Origin: CAVZLD01 sp964522605
GTDB taxonomy: Bacteria > Planctomycetota > Planctomycetia > Pirellulales > Pirellulaceae
Length of the DNA: 8,344 bases
NCBI GenBank assembly: GCA_964522605.1
Contig: CAZFWV010000305.1
Coordinates: 1-8,344, forward strand
Direction: 5' to 3'
A program made the translations under genes and the position numbers. Positions 1 through 6,512 of this stretch are shown piece by piece. Below the pieces are notes generated by a model. That model had not been told where the DNA came from and searched no databases. It saw nothing but the letters and a program-made list of their open reading frames with translations. The number at the start of each line of letters is the position of its first letter. Position 1 is the first letter of the stretch.

Positions 1-39
1 ACACAAATTGCGCCGAGCGCGGCAGCACCCCGTTTGGTT

Positions 40-54
40 GCGGCCGAAGGCCGC
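40..54. repeat. GC-rich inverted repeat (hairpin)
   Basis: GCGGCC (40-45) and GGCCGC (49-54) are perfect inverted arms around a GAA loop. An outer pairing of GCAGC (22-26) with GCTGC (55-59) is possible. No T-run follows on either strand, so a classical intrinsic terminator is not supported. It resembles a short intergenic palindromic repeat, but that needs copies elsewhere in the genome to confirm. Confidence 0.5.
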
Positions 55-90
55 GCTGCGAATTTCTATTCCCCTGGAAGAAGGTGAAAC

Positions 91-124
91 GCAGAGGGCG
101 CAAAGGCGCAGAGGGCCGCAGAGG
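91..124. repeat. Imperfect GCAGAGG-type tandem array
   Basis: Four consecutive 7-10 base units vary on the theme GC-A-(G/A)-AGG: GCAGAGGGC, GCAAAGGC, GCAGAGGGCC and GCAGAGG. The array is purine-rich on the plus strand and lies in the intergenic space downstream of the RND gene. From memory, similar strings of GCAGAGG/GCAAAGG recur in intergenic DNA of many environmental bacteria, but that is recall and not tested here. Confidence 0.6.
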
Positions 125-194
125 TTGGTTGGGCGCACGTCAGATCAAGTCAATCATGCGAAAGACGGCCAGATTGTGCATTCCAGACCCGGGA

Positions 195-3100
195 TTAACT
201 TTCGCTCATCGCCTCCCGCAGGGCGTCATCGGTCTGCTGTCGCTCGAGTGCTCGACGGGCGGCGTTAACTCCAAATTGCCAGAAGAGCGCAGGACGCACG
301 AAAAACTCCAGCAGCGTGCTACTGAGCAAGCCCCCGATGATGACCGTCGCGATGGGGTAGAGAATCTCTTTCCCGGGCTGCCCGGCCGCGAGTGCGAGTG
401 GGATGAGTCCAATCCCGGAAGTGAGAGCCGTCATGAGGACGGGGGCGACGCGTTCTTGTCCGGCACGGACCACCATCTCCTTCGACCAGGTTTCCTGCTC
501 ATGTTGAACCAGATGCAAGTAGTGGTTAATCAACAAGATTCCGTTGCGTGAGGCGATCCCGCAGAGCGAGATGAAACCGACCATGGCGGCAACGCTGAGC
601 GTTTGCTGGGTCAGGTAGAGCGCTGCGACCGATCCGATCAACGCAGTGGGAACGGCAATCAGAACCTGAATCGCCAGAAGTGCGGAGCGGAACATCGTGA
701 ATAGGACGAGGAACACACCGACCAGAGCCAGCGCGAAAAGGCCGAAGATGATCCTCGACGCGGACTGCTGACTCTCGAATTGACCGCTGTATTCGATGAA
801 ATAACCGGTCGGCAGATCCTGCTGCAACGGTTGCAGCCGGGCTTCAATATCTTGCACAACGTCGACTAAGCCGCGTCCCGCCGCGTTCGCCTGAATGACA
901 ATTCGACGACGAGCCTGTTCGCGATTGATCGTGTTCGGACCACTCGAGCGATAGATTTTCGCGACGGAACCCAAGCTGGTTGTACTGCCGTCCGGCAGGT
1001 TTACCGTCAGACGCCGAACCGAGTCGATGTCTTCTCGGAAGGCTTCGTCCAAACGTACCAGCAGGTCAAAGGTGCGCTGTCCCAACAGGACTTCGGAAAC
1101 CGCGATGCCGTTCATCGCCGTCTCAACAAACTCGTTGATCTCCGCTCGCCTCAAACCGTATTTCTGTAGCTGATCTGCTTCGAGTTCGATCCGCAGTTGG
1201 GGAATCTCGACCTGCGGCTCGATCTGCAGATCAACCACGCCCGGAACATTCGCAACGAGAGATTGAATCTCCCGCGCTTCACGTCGCAGGATCGAGAGAT
1301 CATCACCGAACAACTTGATTGCGATCTGCGACTGGACTCCCGAGAGCATACTCGAAATCAAATGTCCCAAGGGTTGCTCGACACTGGTCACGATACCCGG
1401 GATCTGTTCCGCCGAAAGGGCGGACCGGATTTCTTCCAGAATCTCGGCACGCGATTGGTCGGACTGAGGATTCAGCGTCGCAATGACTTCCGTCATATTC
1501 ACCGGAATCGCGTGCTCGTCCAACTCGGCTCGCCCGGTCTTCCGGACGAAGGCACGGATCGAATCGAGCCGCATCAGACTCTGCTCAACAGACCGCGCAA
1601 CTTCCTGGGAAGTCTCGAGAGAAGTGCCGGGGGGCAAGACCACATTGATTTGGACCGCTCCTTCATTGAACGGGGGCAGAAAATCCCGCTCCAGATAGGT
1701 CAGTCCCACGGCGCTCAACATGACACATCCGAGCGCGATGCTCAGAAGCATCTTTGGTTGCCTGAGACTGAAACGGATCGCCGCTCCTGCCAGTGACTGC
1801 AGCCAGCGCAGGAACCGACCTTCCTCCGCGCGATCGAGATTCTGCTCCGCGTACACGAGCAACCACCAAGTCACCGGAGCAACGGCGAGTGCGAAGACGC
1901 CGTGGAGCCACCATGGTCCTGCCTGCCATCGCTCCGCGACCGCGGATTGGCCTGCGATCTGCAGTCCCAGCGGAATCAACCAGCGAATGGTTCCCAGATT
2001 GATGAATGGTGCGAGCAGTCCTGCCAGCCAACGCCAGACTGTCTGCCCACTCAGGATCCAATAGGAAAGTGCCGGCGTCACCGTCAAGGAAACCAGCAGG
2101 GACGAAAGGATTGAGACGATGTAGGCGATTCCCAGCGGGACGAATAATCGACCTTCCATCCCGCTGAGGGCAAATACCGGAACGAAGACGAGTGCGACGA
2201 TGACGGTGCCATAGACAATCGAGTTACGGATCTCCGCGCTCGCCTGAAAGACAACCAGAAGGTTGGGTTGCGGATTCGCACGGCGACGATTCTGCCGTAA
2301 CCGCCGCAGGATATTTTCGACGTCGACGATCGCATCGTCGACCAACTCACCGATCGCCACGGCCAATCCGCCGAGGGTCATTGTGTTGATTGACAAACCG
2401 AGCGCGGCGAAGACGAATCCGGTCGTCACGATCGAAAGGGGGATCGCGGTCAACGTAATGAACGTTGTCCGGAAATTCAGCAGGAACAGAAACAGAATGA
2501 TTACGACCAGCAGGCCGCCGTCGCGAAGGGCCTCGACAACGTTCTCGATGGCCAAGTCGATAAAGGTCTGTTGTTGATAAAGGTCCGGGTGGATCTGGAC
2601 ATCGGGTGGCAGATTCGTCTTGACTTCGCGGAGCGCTCGTTCGATCTGGCTTGTCACCTGCCGCGTATCGACCGCGGGCTGCTTGTTGACTGTCAGCAGG
2701 ACGGCTGGGCCTCCCACAAAATCTCCGGAAGACGTGCGAACGAATGCCGCACTGTCCCCCCGTTTGACTTCGGGGCCCGCAAGAACTCGAGCCACTTCGC
2801 GTACGAGAATGGTACGGCCTTCGCGCGTGGCGATGACGATCTTCTCCAGGTCTTCGATCGTCTGCACGCGACCCAAGGAACGGACCAGCAGCTCGTGCGG
2901 ACCCTGTTCATCGAGATAACCGCCCGTCGCATTCTCGTTGCTTTCCTGAAGGGCGACCTTGACCTCATGCAAAGTGACACCGAAGCGGAGCAATTTCAGC
3001 GGATCGACCAAGACTTGGAACTGTTGGCGATCGCCGCCCATCACGAAGACCTGGGAAACTCCCGGAATCGCCAATAATCGCTGGCGGACCTCCCAATCGG

Positions 3101-3590
3101 CAAGCGTCCGCAGCTGCAGCGGGGATGTTTCCTGGTTTTCGCTCCACATCCCGATGATCATGATCTGACCCATGATCGAGGAAATTGGAGCGAGCTGGGG
3201 GGTAACACCGGGGGGCAGTCGATTTAGGGCCAATTGCAGTCGCTCTGCCACAATCTGGCGATCGTTGTAGATGTCGGTGTCCCATTCAAAGTCCACGTAA
3301 ATGACCGACAGGCCAACGCCTGACTGCGACCGGACTGCCTGGACACCCGTCGCTCCGTTGATTGCGGATTCCAGCGGAATCGTGATCAGCGTCTCGACTT
3401 CCTCGGGCGCGAGTCCCGGCGCCTCGACCATCACCACGACACGCGGGCGGTTCAGGTTGGGAAAGACGTCGATCGGCAACTGGACGACCTGCCAGCTGCC
3501 GAAAACCACCAGCAGGAAGGCGAGCGTAATGACCGGAACACGCTGCAGCAGCGAGAAACGGATGACTCCATTCAAGAACGTGCTGAGCAT
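195..3590 (-). CDS. CusA/CzcA-family heavy-metal efflux RND permease
   Basis: Inner-membrane pump of a tripartite metal exporter (HME-RND family), driving metal ions outward using the proton gradient. The N-terminus is typical: TM1 at about residues 12-37, then the LPIDVFPNLNRP and EAPGLAPEEVE signatures. TM2-6 lie at about 357-508, TM7 at 612-632 and TM8-12 at 947-1098. TM4 carries AIGELVDDAIVDVEN (412-426). D418 and E425 match the known proton-relay acids, while A412 sits where Zn/Co/Cd pumps carry Asp and Cu/Ag pumps carry Ala. Of the three CusA copper-site methionines, by-eye alignment from memory keeps only one (M699; the others become N649 and S747, with M748 adjacent). Substrate is therefore unclear. 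The length of 1131 aa exceeds the usual 1030-1070, mainly through a hydrophobic insert at about 515-595. The start lies 15 bp after the adaptor stop. No clear Shine-Dalgarno is seen, so translation may depend on the upstream gene. Confidence 0.95.
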   Translation of the reverse strand: MLSTFLNGVIRFSLLQRVPVITLAFLLVVFGSWQVVQLPIDVFPNLNRPRVVVMVEAPGLAPEEVETLITIPLESAINGATGVQAVRSQSGVGLSVIYVDFEWDTDIYNDRQIVAERLQLALNRLPPGVTPQLAPISSIMGQIMIIGMWSENQETSPLQLRTLADWEVRQRLLAIPGVSQVFVMGGDRQQFQVLVDPLKLLRFGVTLHEVKVALQESNENATGGYLDEQGPHELLVRSLGRVQTIEDLEKIVIATREGRTILVREVARVLAGPEVKRGDSAAFVRTSSGDFVGGPAVLLTVNKQPAVDTRQVTSQIERALREVKTNLPPDVQIHPDLYQQQTFIDLAIENVVEALRDGGLLVVIILFLFLLNFRTTFITLTAIPLSIVTTGFVFAALGLSINTMTLGGLAVAIGELVDDAIVDVENILRRLRQNRRRANPQPNLLVVFQASAEIRNSIVYGTVIVALVFVPVFALSGMEGRLFVPLGIAYIVSILSSLLVSLTVTPALSYWILSGQTVWRWLAGLLAPFINLGTIRWLIPLGLQIAGQSAVAERWQAGPWWLHGVFALAVAPVTWWLLVYAEQNLDRAEEGRFLRWLQSLAGAAIRFSLRQPKMLLSIALGCVMLSAVGLTYLERDFLPPFNEGAVQINVVLPPGTSLETSQEVARSVEQSLMRLDSIRAFVRKTGRAELDEHAIPVNMTEVIATLNPQSDQSRAEILEEIRSALSAEQIPGIVTSVEQPLGHLISSMLSGVQSQIAIKLFGDDLSILRREAREIQSLVANVPGVVDLQIEPQVEIPQLRIELEADQLQKYGLRRAEINEFVETAMNGIAVSEVLLGQRTFDLLVRLDEAFREDIDSVRRLTVNLPDGSTTSLGSVAKIYRSSGPNTINREQARRRIVIQANAAGRGLVDVVQDIEARLQPLQQDLPTGYFIEYSGQFESQQSASRIIFGLFALALVGVFLVLFTMFRSALLAIQVLIAVPTALIGSVAALYLTQQTLSVAAMVGFISLCGIASRNGILLINHYLHLVQHEQETWSKEMVVRAGQERVAPVLMTALTSGIGLIPLALAAGQPGKEILYPIATVIIGGLLSSTLLEFFVRPALFWQFGVNAARRALERQQTDDALREAMSES

Positions 3591-3605
3591 GTGGCTGGTC
3601 TTTGA

Positions 3606-5117
3606 TCAGTGCTGGTGTCCAGCGTGGGGGTCGGGAGCGCTCGTCTGATTCTTGATCGCCAGGTGAATTTGGTAAGCGCCGTGCACCGCAATCGTATCGC
3701 CCGGCTGCAGGCTTCCGTCATCATCGATCACGACGGACTGTTGATCCCGGTACGTTACGTGCACTGGTTGGCGGTCGAAGTGATCTCCAAACTCCTGATA
3801 GACGTACGATTCCACGCCATCCTGGATCACCGATTCGACCGGCAGGACGATGCGATCCTTCCAACGCTCGATGGGTACGAGCACTTCGACGCGCTGACCG
3901 GGCCGATATCGCCAAGCGATAAAACGGTGCCCGTCTGGCGATTCATCATTCCGCAAGATTTCATTCGGTAGCGGTACGTAGAACTTCAAAGCGCGCGAAT
4001 CTCGTTCGACTTCATTGTCGACGTACAGCACCTGGAGGTCGGAAATTGTCTGTTTTCCCGATCCATTGGATTCGACCAGAACGGACACCGGCAGGTTTTC
4101 ATTCGCTGCGCGATTCAGATCCGCCGCATCGTGCTCGAACGCTTGGCCTTCGATGTACAACAGGCAGTGATCGGTCAGCGTGAGCAACGGGCTGCCGGTC
4201 ATCACATGGTCGCCACGGCGAACGGCCAACTGGTCGACCTGCAGATAATCCTCGTGACGATCCATCGCGTGCGTGTCGTCCGGTTCCGGCACCGTGACGA
4301 CGATTTCCCGGATCAACCGCCGCTCCTTCTCGACGGTATCAATCTGCTCCTCCGTCAGTCCGTGCAACAAGAGTGCCTGACGGGCGGCCCGGATGGTCCC
4401 CTCCACTTTCTGCTGCTCATAGACGCGTTCCAGCAGCGTCTTGCCCGCTACGGCGCCGCTGCGCGTGACGTCTTCCAATCGCTCCACCTCCTTCTTGACG
4501 ACATCCAGTTGCTCCAGGTCCCGCAGCAGATCACTTTGTTTTTCCACGAGATCTTCGTGCGTCAAACGCAATTCAAACAGCGGGGCTCCCGGTGCGACTG
4601 CCTCGCCCGGAATCGGATAGATACGCGTGACGATTCCGGTCAAGGGAGCGGAGACCGTGATGGCAGATCGCCCAGATCGCTCGATGATGACGGCCGGGAG
4701 CACGACATTTCGCTGGAAATCCCGCCGCTCGACCGTGAACAAGGTCAGCCCGATGTTTCGTCGTGCCTGTGGGCTCATCGCGAGACTTGCCGTGGTATCT
4801 TCCTCATGCTCGTCTGTCGAGTCCACGTGATTCGCGTCGTGCTGGTCCTCGTCGTGGGGCTCCTCGTCGCGCAGCTCGTCGGCATGTTCATCTTGCGGAT
4901 GATCCCGATCGACCCCGGCTGCTTCATGGTCGCCGTCGTGATCGTGATCGTGATCATCCGAGGTCAGCAGGGCAGTTAAGTGCGTCTGCCACGATGTCGG
5001 CCAATAGGGACGGCTGCCGATCGCAATGCCAATTACCACAAGGGATGCGATGGCCAAAAGTGCGACTGTGCGCCGCAAGTTCGTCGATCGGTCGCCCGGC
5101 TGGCGTTGCCTTGTCAT
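3606..5117 (-). CDS. Periplasmic adaptor (membrane fusion protein) of metal RND efflux, CusB/CzcB type
   Basis: The adaptor links the RND pump to an outer-membrane channel. Order of parts in 503 aa: basic N-terminus; a single hydrophobic anchor or uncleaved signal at about 18-34 with no lipobox cysteine; a His/Asp/Glu-rich segment (54-108) with 10 His and 26 acidic residues; a first lipoyl/barrel-sandwich half (about 152-187); an alpha-hairpin (about 186-262); a second lipoyl half (about 295-320); a beta-barrel; and a membrane-proximal domain ending in AYQIHLAIKNQ. The tail PHAGHQH adds three His. The His-rich parts suggest metal capture in the periplasm, as proposed for other CzcB-like adaptors (family knowledge plus inference). 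It is the first gene of the operon, 15 bp before the pump. The ATG has no obvious Shine-Dalgarno. It overlaps, as ATGA, the stop of an upstream open frame lacking a good start codon. No outer-membrane channel gene lies next to it. Confidence 0.93.
   Translation of the reverse strand: MTRQRQPGDRSTNLRRTVALLAIASLVVIGIAIGSRPYWPTSWQTHLTALLTSDDHDHDHDGDHEAAGVDRDHPQDEHADELRDEEPHDEDQHDANHVDSTDEHEEDTTASLAMSPQARRNIGLTLFTVERRDFQRNVVLPAVIIERSGRSAITVSAPLTGIVTRIYPIPGEAVAPGAPLFELRLTHEDLVEKQSDLLRDLEQLDVVKKEVERLEDVTRSGAVAGKTLLERVYEQQKVEGTIRAARQALLLHGLTEEQIDTVEKERRLIREIVVTVPEPDDTHAMDRHEDYLQVDQLAVRRGDHVMTGSPLLTLTDHCLLYIEGQAFEHDAADLNRAANENLPVSVLVESNGSGKQTISDLQVLYVDNEVERDSRALKFYVPLPNEILRNDESPDGHRFIAWRYRPGQRVEVLVPIERWKDRIVLPVESVIQDGVESYVYQEFGDHFDRQPVHVTYRDQQSVVIDDDGSLQPGDTIAVHGAYQIHLAIKNQTSAPDPHAGHQH
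4938..4955. repeat. Three tandem GTGATC hexamers inside the adaptor gene
   Basis: GTGATC occurs three times in a row on the plus strand. Read on the minus strand it encodes the alternating Asp-His run at the start of the adaptor's metal-ligand segment (about residues 55-60). Copy-number changes would keep the frame and add or remove Asp-His pairs. Confidence 0.75.
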
Positions 5118-5229
5118 GAGAGATTCAATGGGTTTGATTCGGTCGGGATTCGCAGAACGCCGGACCCAGCCACCGGTCGATGCAGGTTCAAATTCCCGGG
5201 CGGAAAATCGAATGGGGTCCTCAGATTGG

Positions 5230-5243
5230 CGGCCTTGAGGCCG
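5230..5243 (-). promoter_or_regulatory. Leader hairpin upstream of the adaptor gene
   Basis: CGGCC and GGCCG are perfect 5-bp arms around a four-base loop. The hairpin lies about 115 nt upstream of the adaptor ATG, inside the transcript expected from the TATAAT at 5322-5327. No T-tract follows, so it is at most a structural element. Chance occurrence is possible at this GC content. Confidence 0.3.
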
Positions 5244-5321
5244 ACCGTCAACTCGATCGACCAGAAGACGCGTGGTTCTCTGGCGGCCAGTAGCTTAACG
5301 ATCCCCGGGCAGGTGCTGCGG

Positions 5322-5327
5322 ATTATA
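5322..5327 (-). promoter_or_regulatory. Candidate -10 box for the efflux operon
   Basis: On the minus strand this reads TATAAT, a perfect sigma-70-type -10. The best-spaced upstream hexamer (TGGCCT, 17-bp spacer) is a poor -35, so recognition might need an activator. Transcription would begin near 5315, giving a 5' leader of about 200 nt before the adaptor ATG. The call rests on one hexamer only. Confidence 0.4.
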
Positions 5328-5548
5328 TCCGTGTTGTCTCCCCAAGGCCAGTTCGATCAGCATGAGTCGTCGCATCGAAGTCCGTTGTTTTGGCGGTTCA
5401 GACAAGATGTGAGCTAGACTACAACGTGCCAGGACCAAACCGTCGCGTGGTTTCGGGATGGCTCATCGCGATCTTGAGGAATATCGGACTGCTCCGACAC
5501 TACGGGGTGGTCTGACCCGGACTGACAGGAATTCACGAGGAAGCAACC

Positions 5549-5552
5549 GGAG
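5549..5552 (+). promoter_or_regulatory. Shine-Dalgarno of the PilZ gene
   Basis: GGAG lies five bases before the ATG at 5558 and supports that start. The adaptor and pump starts in this window lack a comparable site. Confidence 0.65.
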
Positions 5553-5557
5553 CCCTG

Positions 5558-5872
5558 ATGTTGGCCGAGAATCCCGCTTTTTATCTTCCGACGGATGAGC
5601 GTCGCCAGGCGACTCGATTCAACAAAGAACCCGGAACCGAATACGTCGTTCTCCGCATGCCGGATGGAGCGGAGCTCGCCGGAGAGGTGCAGGATGAATC
5701 TTTGGGCGGGATCGCCGTCCTTCTCAACGAGGTCCAGGAACTGGCCGTCGGCACGGAAATCTGGATTTCTTACGCGGGCGATTCACTGAGGGCGACCGTC
5801 CGACACTGCACCCTCTTGCCCGACGGGCGACAACGGTTAGGCCTCGACTGTCGCGGCGAGACGAATCCCTAG
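5558..5872 (+). CDS. Single-domain PilZ protein (c-di-GMP receptor)
   Basis: A 104-aa cytoplasmic protein consisting of little more than one PilZ domain. Both halves of the c-di-GMP binding signature are present: RxxxR as R16-QAT-R20, and DxSxxG as D46-E-S48-LG-G51, with the usual spacing of about 25 residues. The domain ends in RLGLDC, the position where PilZ domains usually show a G-(V/L)-(E/D)-(F/C) strand. No output or membrane domain is attached, so it probably acts by ligand-dependent binding to a partner protein. Targets in this family include motility, secretion and polysaccharide machinery, and none is identifiable here. The start is supported by GGAG five bases upstream. The gene is transcribed away from the efflux operon and converges on the 103-aa gene. 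It is the only plus-strand gene in the window. Confidence 0.88.
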   Translation: MLAENPAFYLPTDERRQATRFNKEPGTEYVVLRMPDGAELAGEVQDESLGGIAVLLNEVQELAVGTEIWISYAGDSLRATVRHCTLLPDGRQRLGLDCRGETNP

Positions 5873-5895
5873 AGCCGTCGCCCGCGATCCGCAGC

Positions 5896-6207
5896 TTACG
5901 TGTGCAGCGTACCCTTGCCGGAACGGATTCGCTTGTGACAGGTCTTTTCTGCTTCTTCGGGCGTTGTTGACCGCAAGAAGCGAAATTGCCACGATCGAGT
6001 GCCGACCTCCGTGCCCTCGTAAAACGCGACGCTCGTTATCTGCGATACCTCGGGCGGGGCGTCGCCGTGCAATGCGGCGAGCAGGTTGCAATCGACGGGA
6101 AAAGCCAGAATCGGGGACGGACGAAACGGCATCGTCTGTTCATATCCGTCCAGCGGACCGCCTACAAAGCGGAACTCGTGATTCGACTCTCGCTTTTTCC
6201 AGAACAT
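5896..6207 (-). CDS. Hypothetical protein with GGPLDG motif
   Basis: A 103-aa protein of unknown function. The N-terminus is basic (MFWKKRE), followed by FRFVGGPLDGYEQ (12-24). The GGPLDG turn followed by an acidic or polar residue occurs in several families of small uncharacterised bacterial and phage proteins (recalled, not searched). The rest looks like a compact, mostly beta fold: hydrophobic strands near 32-44, VAFYEGTEV at 60-68 and SWQFRFLR at 72-79, with a charged helical tail. Two cysteines (C40, C90) are far apart and form no metal-binding pair. There is no signal peptide or TM segment. The start is well supported: AAGGAG lies six bases upstream (6214-6219). The gene converges with the PilZ gene across 23 bp and lies 305 bp after the reductase gene, so co-transcription with either is not shown. 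Confidence 0.78.
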   Translation of the reverse strand: MFWKKRESNHEFRFVGGPLDGYEQTMPFRPSPILAFPVDCNLLAALHGDAPPEVSQITSVAFYEGTEVGTRSWQFRFLRSTTPEEAEKTCHKRIRSGKGTLHT

Positions 6208-6213
6208 CGGGGA

Positions 6214-6219
6214 CTCCTT
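6214..6219 (-). promoter_or_regulatory. Shine-Dalgarno of the 103-aa gene
   Basis: On the minus strand this reads AAGGAG, six bases before the ATG. It is the strongest ribosome binding site in the window and fixes this start. Confidence 0.7.
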
Positions 6220-6444
6220 ATTCTATCGATCTGCATTGCTTACGTTGAAACACGAGATTCACGATTCCTGGTCGTAAACAACAGCGAAACCAACACTTCT
6301 AAACGGCACGACTCCTTCGGACGCTGCGAGCAAAGGCAATCCACGTGCCGGACTCGGATGCGATGCGCTGCTCTTTCAAAATTCCAGGATTCTCCGCCTG
6401 CGACCGCGAGGCAGAATTTCCCAGTCGCCGAAACGAACGGGCAA

Positions 6445-6465
6445 TCGCACACGAACGGTGTGCGA
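6445..6465 (-). terminator. Hairpin 3' of the reductase gene, candidate terminator
   Basis: TCGCACAC (6445-6452) and GTGTGCGA (6458-6465) form a perfect 8-bp stem with a 5-base loop, separated from the reductase stop by 47 nt. On the minus strand only two T residues follow the stem directly, so a classical U-tract is missing. It could act as a transcript-end stabiliser, a weak terminator, or a dyad operator. The placement just past a stop codon favours an mRNA 3'-end role. Confidence 0.4.
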
Positions 6466-6512
6466 ATCTCGAACCGATGGCGGCTAATCTGCCACACCCG
6501 AACAGGGGGAAT

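Larger units (their letters stand above)
1..194. other. Non-coding left edge, 3' of the RND gene
   Basis: No credible gene is visible here. The stretch lies immediately downstream of the RND pump stop codon. It contains a GC-rich inverted repeat (40-54) and an imperfect GCAGAGG-type tandem array (91-124), both listed separately. Short open frames cross it, but their translations are Arg/Gln-rich products of the repeat and do not look like proteins. I see no T-tract hairpin in the 70 bases after the RND stop, so a factor-independent terminator for the efflux operon is not evident. Confidence 0.6.
5118..5557. other. Divergent intergenic region: efflux operon leader and PilZ upstream region
   Basis: This 440-bp region separates the minus-strand efflux operon from the plus-strand PilZ gene. 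On the minus side it holds a TATAAT hexamer (5322-5327), a CGGCC-TTGA-GGCCG hairpin (5230-5243), and a frame open from 5356 to 5114 (80 codons) that ends in an ATGA overlap with the adaptor but lacks ATG. On the PilZ side there are two small dyads, AAACC/GGTTT (5437-5453) and TCGGA-CTGC-TCCGA (5484-5497), and a Shine-Dalgarno next to the start. I see no MerR-type operator that I can name, and no tRNA. Confidence 0.6.
6208..6512. other. Intergenic region without a credible gene
   Basis: This 305-bp stretch lies between the 103-aa gene and the reductase gene, both on the minus strand. It contains the 103-aa gene's Shine-Dalgarno (6214-6219) and an 8-bp hairpin near the reductase end (6445-6465). 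Several open frames cross it on both strands, but their translations are rich in Arg, Cys and Ser, show no recognisable motif, and lack ribosome binding sites. A TAGAAT hexamer directly adjoins the AAGGAG, too close to the start to serve as a normal -10. I see no other promoter I can support. Confidence 0.55.

Noticed and set aside
1197..1796. 199-codon plus-strand open frame inside the RND gene
   Set aside because: It is antisense to the conserved porter domain of the pump and shows no protein family features.
4131..4979. 282-codon plus-strand open frame antisense to the adaptor, with a Val/Ile-rich end
   Set aside because: The Val/Ile run is just the reverse complement of the Asp-His codons. 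The adaptor gene on the other strand has clear domains.
5180..5206. GGTTCAAATTCC resembling a tRNA T-arm
   Set aside because: The stem pairing around the loop is poor, and no acceptor, D or anticodon arms can be formed in the flanking bases.
5437..5497. Small dyads upstream of PilZ as metal-sensor operators
   Set aside because: The arms are only five bases long and fit no operator consensus I can name. They are expected by chance.
6222..6227. TAGAAT on the minus strand as a -10 box for the 103-aa gene
   Set aside because: It nearly abuts the AAGGAG ribosome binding site, so the transcript would start within or after that site. The best -35 is also weak.
6240..6497. 85-codon minus-strand open frame in the 6208-6512 gap
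   Set aside because: It has no ribosome binding site, contains the perfect hairpin within its frame, and its Arg/Cys-rich composition is unlike the neighbouring proteins.
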